Shown: piece by piece, positions 10,051 through 19,414 of the stretch | How positions within the stretch are numbered: the stretch's first letter is position 1 | Layout of the letters: each line of letters begins with the position of its first letter | NCBI RefSeq assembly: GCF_026210795.1 | Contig: NC_089432.1 | Span: forward strand, 4,588,001-4,652,000 | Direction of reading: 5' to 3' | Length of the DNA stretch: 64,000 nt | Source: Rhizophagus irregularis | Lineage: Eukaryota > Glomeromycota > Glomeromycetes > Glomerales > Glomeraceae | Notes under the pieces: generated by a model | Databases searched by the model: none | What the model was told of the DNA's origin: nothing | The model's input: the letters and a program-made list of their open reading frames with translations, nothing else | Program-made: the position numbers and the translations under genes

Positions 10051-13000
10051 CTAAAGCATTGATATTTGCTTTAATGCGCGAAATTGCATTAATTGAAGGT
10101 AATGAACGTTCTTTGAAAGATAAAAAAAAAAAAGAATTAAATTTAACAAAATAATTTTTTACTTTTTACATAATTATTAGGACCACCTGGTACCGGTAAA
10201 ACTGTAGTTGGTATTGAAATAATGGAAGTATTATTGGCCGAAAATAATCGAGCTAGTGCTCCTACCGGGTCAGATTCAGTCAGGTTTGGAGAATATATCC
10301 GACTCGACCCGGCAAAAATAGAAATGATCCGATTTTAACCCGACCTGAGTATATTTAATTCAAATAACCCGGGTTAGACCCGAAATTTTCATTGGATAAT
10401 ATACTGTATGCTTAGTAATATATCAAAAATATTTTTTCAAATATAATTTTTTCAATAACGCAAGGTAATTGATCTACAAGATGATCATAAAGGTCACACA
10501 ACTTTTTGTTATTAAAACTAAAGCTAAGCACGAATTTAAAGATATCTTCAATTTCTGTTTATTTATTGCTTTATATTTGAACTATAAAATCGAAATTATA
10601 TCACTTGCTTTAACAGAAATTTGACTATACTTTATATCTGCCAGGACTTTAAACACATGCATGCTCTAATTGTATCTGCTTTAAGACTACATCTTTTTGC
10701 AGCTATCAAATCGGTTCCACTGGAAACTACTGGAATGCTGGTTGCTTTATTAATCATCAAAATCAACTTATTAGTTAATGTAATGTTAATAATTAAAATA
10801 ATAACATACCCAAAATTGCAAGGTGTCTTTAGCAATTTTCGCTAAGTGAGGATATACTACCTCATTCATCTAACAAAATTATATAACGTAATCAATATTA
10901 ACGTGTAATCGATATGTGATCAGTGATTTTAATGATCATCCGGGTCTAATTCGGGTCAAAACTCGAGTCAAGGAAATGAATGACCCGACCCGACGGGTCG
11001 GGTCATGCGGGTCACGGGTTATTAAAATTGTTAGTACCGACCCGATTTAAAATTCACTCAGATTGAATTATCCGGATTAGACCCGAATTTTGCGGAGCAC
11101 TAAATCGAGCAAATATTGGTCCTATCTCACCATTTGTTTTACTAATCATGCTCTTGACCAGTTCTTGGAGGTAGTTTATACTTATTTATCATTAAAAATT
11201 TTATTCATTTTATTTCATCTAATTTAATACGCATTTTTTTCTTTTTATGATTTATAGCATTTACTTGATAAAAATATAACAAAAAGTATAGTGAGATTGG
11301 GTACTCGAACAAAATCCGAAAAAATTAAAAATTTTATGCTAGGTAAAGTTAAACCTAAAAATAGTGACATCCCTATATAATTAGAAAATATTGAAGAAGA
11401 AGTTCGGGATATAAAAACATATTATAAAAGTCGCATAATATGGAATGACGTATCTGAATATCTAAAGGATACTCAGAGATTTTTATAATAAATTTAGTAA
11501 TATAACTCATATTGATTTACCTAGTTGGGTCTTGGGAGCAAATATTATTGAAGAAATTGATGAAGATTCTGAAACTGAAGATCTTCAAGAGAGTTGTGAT
11601 GAAGAATTTGATGATGAAGAAATTGATGACGAAGAAACTGATGATGAAGAAACTGATGATAAAGGTTTTCAAGATAGTAATAAAGAAAAAAATGAAGAAT
11701 CTCAGAATAAATTTATTAAGGCTCAAGGAAGGAAGATGCACGAATTTGAAAAATGGTTAATTGGGAAGATATTAAAAAGATCGAAGAGAGAAAAGATCAT
11801 TAGTTAAATAAAGAAGAAACGGATTCAGATGGTGGTGAATTTATCAATGAAGAATTACAATTTGCAAAAAATTATGAATAACCAAACACTGATCGTTCTT
11901 TGAATGAATTATTAGAGGATTGTTCAATTTGGAAAATGTCAAAAAAAGAAATACAAAAACTTCATGATTATTGGCGTGCAAAACTTGATGAAGAAAGATT
12001 ATTGAATTTACAAACTAAGCATGAAGGATGTCATCAAGAGTTGAATGATATTTATGATGGAACGCCGTCAAATATTATTAAATAGTGATGTTATTGGTAT
12101 GACAACAAGTGGTGCTGCTAAATTACAAAATTTAATTAAATATATTGATCCTAAAATCATTATTTGCGAAGAAGCTGGTGAAGTTTTATAAGCTCATATT
12201 CTTAGTGCGTTAACTCCTTCTACTCAACATTTAATATTAATAGGGGATCACAATCAGCTTCGACCTAGTGTTCAACATATTCTCTTAGTATGGAATCACA
12301 AATAGGAGAAAATTATCAATTGGATAAATCATTATTTGAAAGATTTGTTGATGGTAATATTGCAATTACAATTGAAAGAACTCGACTTTTAACTCAGAGA
12401 CGTATGAGAAATGAAACTTCTGAATTAATCACACGTACAATTTATGAAGATTTAGTAGATGGAGAAAACACTGCTAAATATCCAAATATATGTGGAGCTC
12501 AGCATAATGTATATTTTATTGATCATAATCACCCAGAAGATAGTTTTGGTGATTCAGGGACACAATCTCATGTAAATATGCATGAAGTTAAAATGGTTGT
12601 AGAAATTGTTAAATATTTTGTTAAAAATGGATATACTGGACCTGAAGATATAGCAGTGCTTACTTCTTAATCAGGACAATTGGTCAAAATCAAGGATGCT
12701 TTATCTAAATCATTTTTCGTTGAAATTGATGAGAGAGATGCAGAGAAAATTGCTGATATGAGAGAGAAAAAAATATCAAAATAATACTTCAAAACCATTA
12801 AATCAACGAGTTACTTTTAGAACTGTTGATAACTTTCAGGGTGAAGAAGCAAAAATAGTTATCATTTCATTAGTTCGTAATTGTTCTGGTAAATATAGTT
12901 CTATCGGATTTCTTAAAAGCAAAAATAAAAGTAACGTATTATTGTCACGTGCTAAGGAAGGAATGTATCTTATTGGTAATTCTAAGTTGATGGCATCAAT

Positions 13001-13060
13001 GCCATTTTCATCCCAGATGAATCCAGGGGGTTTACCCCAGACTTTTGATCAGTATGGCGG
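10051..13060 (+). pseudogene. ZNFX1/NFX1-type SF1 helicase pseudogene
   Basis: Successive blocks match the UPF1-like helicase of NFX1-type zinc-finger proteins, an RNA helicase family linked to small-RNA silencing. Exon 10051-10098 (LMREIALIEG) is joined by an intron at 10099-10180 to the Walker A motif GPPGTGKT. Next come TNHALDQFLE (about 11140), an intron ending near 11258, then HLLDKN and an acidic stretch (11532-11690). Motif II follows as ICEEAGE and motif III as IGDHNQLRP (about 12090-12265), then a QRRMRNE block (12290-12670), and motifs V/VI as TVDNFQGEEAK and SNVLLSRAKEG (12810-12985). Several frameshifts and stops (for example TAG near 12085, TAA at about 12189 and after 12667) and an 849-bp transposon (10254-11102) break it. 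The 5' exons and the zinc-finger end are absent. A 3' splice site precedes 10051, so the gene once extended upstream. Confidence 0.85.
10254..11102. mobile_element. hAT-like non-autonomous element in the helicase pseudogene
   Basis: 849 bp bounded by TAGTGCTCC and GGAGCACTA, with a perfect 8-bp target duplication AATCGAGC at 10246-10253 and 11103-11110. Subterminal sequence is rich in GACCCG/CGGGTC inverted words, e.g. around 10979-11015. No transposase frame. The insertion interrupts helicase coding sequence between Walker A and motif Ia, and the coding sequence resumes exactly on the other side. Confidence 0.85.
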
Positions 13061-13078
13061 CTCATATTAAACTGATAC

Positions 13079-13983
13079 ATTTCCGGTTAATTAAAATTTT
13101 AACTGGATTTTTTTTATTCTAATAAATTAATACTAACAAAAAAGAGTATATTAATTGCGGTTATTACCACTCTCTTAGCTACCACAACTAACCATTTCTA
13201 TTAGATAATTTTTTTTTATTTTCGGATTTTACATCTAGCCTAGCGTTACCCCAAAAAAAGCACTGGTCACGCAACCATGTAAAAAATCATCACATCCGTA
13301 ATACTAATTAAATTTAAAATTTTACGTATGTATAAAACTTAGCAATACATGAGGGACTTAGTTTTTTTCGAGTTGATAAATTCGTCACACCTTATCTGTC
13401 ACCGCACTGTTCACGTGACAGTGCATAATGCCGGCCACCAGTGCTTTTTTTTGGGGTAAACGCTAGGGTAGTTGGTAAAAACTGAAACTACCTTTTTAAT
13501 CTTTTTTATTAATTTTTTTATCTCTTCGGCTAACTTTAACCAAAATTTTTTCTTATTCTTTTTTTATTATATTTTTATTGGGTTTTTTTAATCGGAATTT
13601 ATCAAAATTTTTGTTAACCCAAAGAATATTATTATTCTTTTTTAGTTTAGATCGGATCAAAACTATAATCAAATTAGAACTATGTCCTACAAATTTTTTG
13701 ATGTTCGATGAGATTTTTTTTAGTCAATGATATTGTTTCTGATTAATAAATTCGTGTAAAAATTTTTTTTTTAGTATCAACAAATTTTTTTTTAGTTAGT
13801 TTGTTTTTAATTATATAGATACATAACAATATTTACCTGCATATTATTTTATTTAAATTAATTTATATTTTATTACTCTCATAATCTAATTATTAATCAA
13901 AGTGAGCTTCTAATTGTGACTAAAAATTTAATATTATATAGTAATACTACTACTCCAGGTGCGAAGCAACGGGCAACTGCTAG
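13079..13983 (+). mobile_element. Helitron-like repeat, copy 1
   Basis: Ends with an imperfect hairpin CCAGGTGCGAAGCAACGGG (13955-13973), a 6-nt spacer and CTAG (13980-13983) before T. The body is shared in the same orientation with 48377 onward: both start near ATACATTTCC, continue through TGAAACTACCTTTTTA, and carry AGTCAATGATATTGTTTCTGA. The left boundary is set only by where the two copies begin to match, so it is approximate. No protein-coding gene. Confidence 0.6.
13239..13467. mobile_element. MITE nested in Helitron-like copy 1
   Basis: 229 bp with about 30-bp TIRs: CCTAGCGTTACCCC plus an A-tract and AGCACTGGT on the left, its reverse complement with one indel on the right. Helitron-like copy 2 at about 48.55 kb lacks the insertion, which confirms the boundaries within a few bases. 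The target duplication is not clear. The superfamily is unassigned. Confidence 0.7.
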
Positions 13984-14086
13984 TTTCAAATTAAAAGAAT
14001 AAAATGATTGATAAATTTAATAAAATATTTATTTAGAGTAATGTATTTACTATTTTAAATAAAAAAAAATAATGTAAATTTACATT

Positions 14087-15196
14087 TTACAAATTATAAA
14101 AATTAAAAGATTTTAATTTATTTTGTGCTTTCTTAAATCCTTGTTTGGCAGATTTTTTATACCAATAAATTGCTTTGCCAATATCCTTTATAATTCCAAA
14201 TTCATACATAATACCAAGCTTATATTGTGCCTCACTACTTCCTAAATTTGCTGACTTTTGATATAATTCAAATGCTTTTTGCTTATCAATTTTAGTTCCA
14301 ATGCCATAATTATAACAATGTCCTAACATTGTTATTCCACCTGAACATCCTTCTTCAGCTGATTGCCTAAACAATTCAATAGCTTTATTATAATTTTTTT
14401 CAACACTAATTCCATCTTTATAAAAAAGACCAAGATTATATATAGCCATTTTGTTCCCATTATTTGCAGCTTTTTCATAATAATGAAAAGCCTTTTTTGT
14501 ATCTTTTTTAATACCTATTCCATTTTCATAAAAATAACCAATTCTTAATTGTCCATGTGTAAAATTTTTATTAGCAAGTTTTTCTAAATAATCAAAAGCT
14601 AATTTTTCATTTTTTATAGTTCCATTTCCACATTGATAACATTCACCAGCAAAAGTTTGTGCTAAAAGATGATGTTTTTCTGATGCACTGATAAATAAAT
14701 TAAATGCTTTCTTATTATTTTTACTTGTTCCAATTCCAAAGCGTTTTAAATATCCAAGTAAAAAAATGGAATTTGAATTATTTTGATTATTTATTAACCA
14801 ATCATAAATTTCTTTTGAATTAGTATTATAATTATTAAAATGTTCAATAATTTTTTTTTTTAATAATTTAGATTCAATACCAATTCCTTCATTAAATGAT
14901 TTAAAAATTAAATCATTTATTTCATCAATTATTATGTCAAAACCTTTTTCAAATAAAAGTTTCTCTCGTTCATTTGATATTGTTATAGGATTAATTTCTT
15001 TTAAATTTATTTTGTTATAACATCGGATAAGTTGAGATGACTCTTCTTGTTGTGATTCTGAATTATCATTAAATTTTTTATTACTTAAGAATTGGACATT
15101 TTCTGTTATATCTGTTGTTGTAATGATTTTTTCTTCAATCAAATTATTCCATTCATTCGTATTTTCGGTATATTGCATTTTCTTATTATCAGGCAT
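14087..15196 (-). CDS. Sel1-repeat protein (copy 2)
   Basis: 369 residues, collinear with copy 1 over the full length. The N-terminal polar segment starts MPDNKKMQ; the conserved helical block EKGFDIIIDEINDLIFKSFN follows, then six Sel1 repeats to near the C-terminus with the usual LGxxYxxGxG and KAxxxYxKSA signatures. The frame is open 18 codons further upstream (to 15250), but that part is not shared with copy 1, so the start at 15196 is preferred. Probable solenoid scaffold, cytosolic. The conserved promoter block lies at 15344-15367. Single exon, no damage seen. Confidence 0.9.
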   Translation of the reverse strand: MPDNKKMQYTENTNEWNNLIEEKIITTTDITENVQFLSNKKFNDNSESQQEESSQLIRCYNKINLKEINPITISNEREKLLFEKGFDIIIDEINDLIFKSFNEGIGIESKLLKKKIIEHFNNYNTNSKEIYDWLINNQNNSNSIFLLGYLKRFGIGTSKNNKKAFNLFISASEKHHLLAQTFAGECYQCGNGTIKNEKLAFDYLEKLANKNFTHGQLRIGYFYENGIGIKKDTKKAFHYYEKAANNGNKMAIYNLGLFYKDGISVEKNYNKAIELFRQSAEEGCSGGITMLGHCYNYGIGTKIDKQKAFELYQKSANLGSSEAQYKLGIMYEFGIIKDIGKAIYWYKKSAKQGFKKAQNKLKSFNFYNL

Positions 15197-15343
15197 ATTG
15201 AAATATAATAATTGGCAAAAAGTTTTAAAATGATAGGAATGAAATATCAAAGTTGTAAAATTTGTACGGTAACGAAATCAAGCTCCTTTTAACCGAATAT
15301 TGTCGCACAGCGTTAATAGTATCACCAAACAAAAAAGCTGACA

Positions 15344-15367
15344 ATCATTAGCCGCAGTACCGCAGTA
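15344..15367 (-). promoter_or_regulatory. Conserved upstream block of Sel1 gene 2
   Basis: Reverse-strand copy of the doubled TACTGCGG motif and CTAATGAT, about 150-170 bp from the start codon. The neighbouring TTTGTTTGGTGATACT is also shared with copy 1. Confidence 0.45.
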
Positions 15368-15537
15368 TAACTTGCCGCAGAAATGTCATATACACGTGAT
15401 TTGATACCGATCAATTCACACAACCGAATTAGGCCTAAATATTTTTTGGGTTTTTAGGTTGAACGCGAATAAAAGAAAAAAGGAGCATATTTAACTTTTT
15501 TTTTGTGCATTTCTTTTACGTATTTTTTTTTAACATG

Positions 15538-16880
15538 CCTTCTCAGCAAATTCAAAGTTCCAAAATAACTAAACAAAATCCAAGAACGAATAAAATGACA
15601 AAACCAAGTACTTCAAAACTAGAACATTTGGCCCAAAACCTTTAGCTCCAAAACCTTTAACACAATTAGTTCTAAATCCTGTACCTATTCCTCCACAAAA
15701 CCAAATGTCCTCAGGCTTTAAAATGAGTTATAGAACGGATACTTTTACACTAAACTTTCAATATCCAGAAAATTAAAACAATGAAACTAACAAAGAATTT
15801 GAATATCCTTTACATAAAAATAGTGGAATTGATAATTCATTTCATGAAAAACTATATCAGTTGACATTTTGGACACGGAAACTTAAAGTTTTAATGAGAA
15901 AGATTCAACAGTTAGTTCAAAACCTTTAGCTCCAAAACCTTTAACACAATTAGTTCTAAATCCTGTACCTATTCCTCCACAAAACCAAATGTCCTCAGGC
16001 TTTAAAATGAGTTATAGAACGGATACTTTTACACTAAACTTTCAATATCCAGAAAATTAAAACAATGAAACTAACAAAGAATTTGAATATCCTTTACATA
16101 AAAATAGTGGAATTGATAATTCATTTCATGAAAAACTATATCAGTTGACATTTTGGACACGGAAACTTAAAGTTTTAATGAGAAAGATTCAACAGTTAGT
16201 TCATATTAACGTCATTATAGTGATGCATAATTAATTGCTTTTAGAATATTAAAGAAAATGAAAAAACGTATGATGGAAGAGAAAAAATGTTGAATCTCAA
16301 GTTGTAAAAAGATGGAGTGATGAAGAAATTGACATTTTATCGTCATATTTAGAAGACAATTACGAAAAACTTCAGCAAGGTAAAAATCCATTATGTACAA
16401 TTTAATTTCTACTGAAGTTATTAAGACAAAATCAAGCAAAAGTATTAAAGGCAGGATTAAACGTTTATTGGAACATATGAAAAAGTGAAAAAACAAAATG
16501 ATAAAATAGGTCTAAAAGAATTGGTATGACAAAATGAATAGAATTACAGGTATCATAAAGCATTAATCCTTCTTATATTTCAAATGTCTCTACAAGATAT
16601 ATCAGTGATAGTGATAAAGTAGAAAAAGGAAATTAAGTCAAAAGAGATACAAGAAAGTAAAAAAATTCTATCAAATCTTTGGTTAATGTTATGAATAATA
16701 TTATTCAAGCAAAGCTCAGAATATCTGAACAAAAACTTCATTAGATCGCGAGAAAATGAAATGGAACGTGAAAGAATGAATAAAGAGTTTTAATTGCAAG
16801 TAGAAAATTTTGAAGTTGAAAAGAAAAAATGGTAATTTGTAAAAGAGTAATCATTAAAAAAATAGAATTACAGTTATCAC
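15538..16880 (+). pseudogene. SANT/Myb-like protein of a PIF/Harbinger element (decayed)
   Basis: Starts MPSQQIQSSK and soon frameshifts into a Pro-rich stretch (PKPLAPKPLTQL). A 284-bp internal tandem duplication follows. At about 16300-16400 there is a SANT/Myb-like helix (RWSDEEIDILSSYLEDNYEK), then a long charged coiled-coil region to about 16850 (SLVNVMNNIIQAKLRISEQK and beyond). Stops and frameshifts occur throughout. PIF/Harbinger transposons carry two genes, a DDE transposase and a Myb/SANT-like DNA-binding partner that is needed for transposition. The transposase remnant lies just downstream on the opposite strand, which supports the assignment. Confidence 0.7.
15634..16201 (+). repeat. 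Perfect 284-bp tandem duplication
   Basis: 15634-15917 and 15918-16201 read as identical, base for base, in a sequence otherwise full of decay. The duplication must therefore be recent, or an assembly artefact. Confidence 0.9.
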
Positions 16881-17279
16881 AATGTAATAACTAATTGTTG
16901 TAGACAATTTAATCATTTTATTGATAAATTTAATCAAGAAGTACAATAAAATTTAATTTTAGAGTAGATACCTTACAATAAATTGATAAATATTACTTAT
17001 TTTAACAAAGGAAGTTTTTGTAAAAGAAATATAATTTGAATAATAAAAATCATTATTTTCAATTTATAAATTTACAGTTATAATTTAATTTTATTCTTTT
17101 CAATCATAAAACTATATCTGATTAAAAGGTTGTGAACAATTTGCTCATTATCCAATTTCTCCCGCTCCTTTTCAAGCTTTCTTTATTATCATTTGTCTTT
17201 TTAATTATTGTTATTGTTTTCACAATCTATTCATATTTCATCGTGTGATTCTAAAAATAATAGAGCAAACTATCATATT

Positions 17280-17472
17280 TACAGCAGTTAAAATTTTAAC
17301 AGACATTTCTTTAATTCCGCCAAACTTGTTTTTTATCCTACCAAATGAATGTTCAGCAATAATTCTGCGTGATGAAAAAATACGATTAACTCTTTATTTG
17401 GTTTACTAAAAGGTTTAATAAAGAATGGTGTTAAAGGATAAGCGCTATCTCCAATTAAGACTTTCGTTAATG
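17280..17472 (-). pseudogene. PIF/Harbinger DDE transposase fragment
   Basis: On the minus strand from 17470 the blocks VLIGDSAYPLTPFFIKPF and, after a frameshift, RIIAEHSFGRIKNKFGGI are read. These are the hallmark segments of the DDE_4 endonuclease of PIF/Harbinger elements: the D of GDSAYP is a catalytic aspartate and the E of IIAEHSFG the catalytic glutamate. The N-terminal part of the transposase is missing because a Helitron-like end sits immediately at 17473. Non-functional relic. Confidence 0.85.
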
Positions 17473-17502
17473 ACTAGCTGTAACCTGTTACGTTACAATA
17501 GG
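17473..17502 (-). mobile_element. Helitron-like 3' terminus cutting the transposase
   Basis: On the minus strand a weak hairpin (CCTATTGTAACGTAACAGG) is followed by TTACAG, CTAG and T. It has the same layout as the ends at 8364, 13980, 33876 and 50360. The body extends to the right for an unknown distance. Confidence 0.5.
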
Positions 17503-19245
17503 ATTAATAAATTTAAATCAATATAATAATTGAACTTTTGAGTTAATTATAAATAAATAAAAACAATAAAAAACGAATAATAAAAAAACAAACTGTTATG
17601 AGTTATTTTTGTTAGCATTAATAATTAATGATAATTAATAATAAAAAAAAAACAATATTAAAATAAGTATTTTTTCGGCTGGATGATTTAAGAAATCTTA
17701 TTAGTTATTTATTTAAACTAAAAAAAAATCAAACAAAATATATTTATTCAATAACACAACATTTATTCCGATTATATCTCAGCACTAACCGATCAAAACC
17801 TAAAAGGTAAAAGAATAGGAAAAAAGAAATATTAAAAAAAAATAGCCAAAAAAAAATTTTATTAAAAAAATCGAGAAAAAAGGTATTTATCATAGTACCA
17901 CAGCATCGATCTAATTGCTGCTGATGAAATATCTGCCAAATAAGATTACGAATATGCACAAATAGGTTAGAAATACTTCAAAAAAAAAAAATAAATAATT
18001 TATAATAAATTCTTTCTTATTATTAAAATCGTAAAATTTAAATCAATTAAATCAATTAAATTCTCTAAATTATTTTTTTTTATAGTTGTATACTAAGATA
18101 TAATAAATAAAAGTCTTACCAATTTTTATAATCATCCTCAACCTCAAGTATTGCAAGTATTTTTTATTATTATCAAGTTAACTGAATATTTATATTTTTT
18201 CTTATAAATTAAAATGTCGTTCTAGGATTTACAAAACTCATGATTCCGAAAATTTAATTGTTTAAAATAATTGATGCTTATTTGTTGACACTGTTTTTTT
18301 GAAATGATCTTATATACAAAAAAAGTACAATGAAGTAGAGGCCCTCTATTGCATAGTACCAATATTTTCCAAATACTCTGTGACGAAACACATGGTATTT
18401 TCGACGTAGATCCACGTAGGATATAGGGAGTATGGAATTCCACATATTTCTGGATAGTAAATGATTTTTTTCTGATGTAATAAAAAATTATTCGAATGCT
18501 TTTTTAAGGTTTAATTGAATGAATACTACCTAAATAATAATAAAGTGTTGAATCCAAATTAATCATCATTTGATTTTTTATTAAACAATTATATATTTCA
18601 ATTTAAATTTATATCATGATTATTGAAATAATTTAAAATAAATTTTTTTCTTGATTTAGAACCTTTTCCTTGATACTATTTTATGTTAAAATACTATTCT
18701 CTTATTTAACACTTTGATGGTTGTATCTTTATTTTTTATAACTAAAAAATTTTGTCTGCCGTTTAGAATAGTCTCCATATAAATAATTTAACATAAAAAC
18801 CCGTGCCATAGTATGAAAACCCGTAACATATTTGCGCCCGATCTATTCCTTATTTATTATTACACTAAATTACGTAATAATTTCTTTCATTCAAACTTAT
18901 TAAACCATATATTTTTATTTAAACCTATATTTACGATCAATCATTACATCTTAAAAAAAAAAAAAAATAATTATAATTCTAGAAATTCTTCTCTTAGATA
19001 TGACTTTTTTAGTAGACGGAAATAATAAATTGGATGGTTTCTTATAATTTTTCATGTTCATTATTCGCCACGTCGTTTATTTAAAATAAATTCAATTGAA
19101 AATAACTAAATTGACTTTTCATCAATCATGTTTTTATTGATTTTTTTAAATAATATTTAAAAATAATAACAAATTAATAATTTTGCTTATAAAATTATTT
19201 GAAAATTAATAAGGATTCATTAAGTATGACAATCAAATTTGTTAC
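17503..19245. repeat. AT-rich insertion sequence with dispersed repeat
   Basis: No gene. About 18735-18850 (TTTGTCTGCCGTTTAGAATAG, then CCCGTGCCATA and GCCCGATCTATTC) has relatives at 49160-49270, 48250-48350 and 4815-4880. 17770-17900 resembles 62950-63080: both contain CCGATC(C)AAAACCTAAA and CATCGATCTRAT. Probably remains of the Helitron-like insertion and others. Confidence 0.45.
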
Positions 19246-19271
19246 AGTAATATTTTTCTTTTTTTGGTTAT

Positions 19272-19294
19272 GAGGCGTAAAATACTACGCCCTC
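19272..19294. promoter_or_regulatory. Palindromic block upstream of kinase A
   Basis: GAGGCGTA, a 6-nt loop and TACGCCCTC form an inverted repeat about 120-145 bp before the start codon. The paralog (46758-46779) has perfect 8-bp arms, GAGGCGTA and TACGCCTC. Candidate binding site for a dimeric regulator, or an RNA hairpin in the 5' UTR. Confidence 0.4.
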
Positions 19295-19414
19295 AAGATT
19301 ACAAAATTTATGTGGGCACAACATGAAGTTTTGATCAACAATTTGCATTTTACTAATTTATCTCGGAGTAACGAACTTAAAATAATTATTTCTTTCTTTC
19401 TTATTGATTGCATT

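Noticed and set aside
11517-11741. Minus-strand frame opposite the acidic region of the helicase relic
   Set aside because: Shadow of the Asp/Glu-rich coding sequence.
14363-14548. Plus-strand frame inside Sel1 gene 2
   Set aside because: Antisense shadow of a clear Sel1-repeat coding region.
19310-19414. Upstream Met start for kinase A (35 extra residues)
   Set aside because: Kinase B is conserved as DNA here but its frame starts at the MSTLRYE Met; the later start is shared by both genes.
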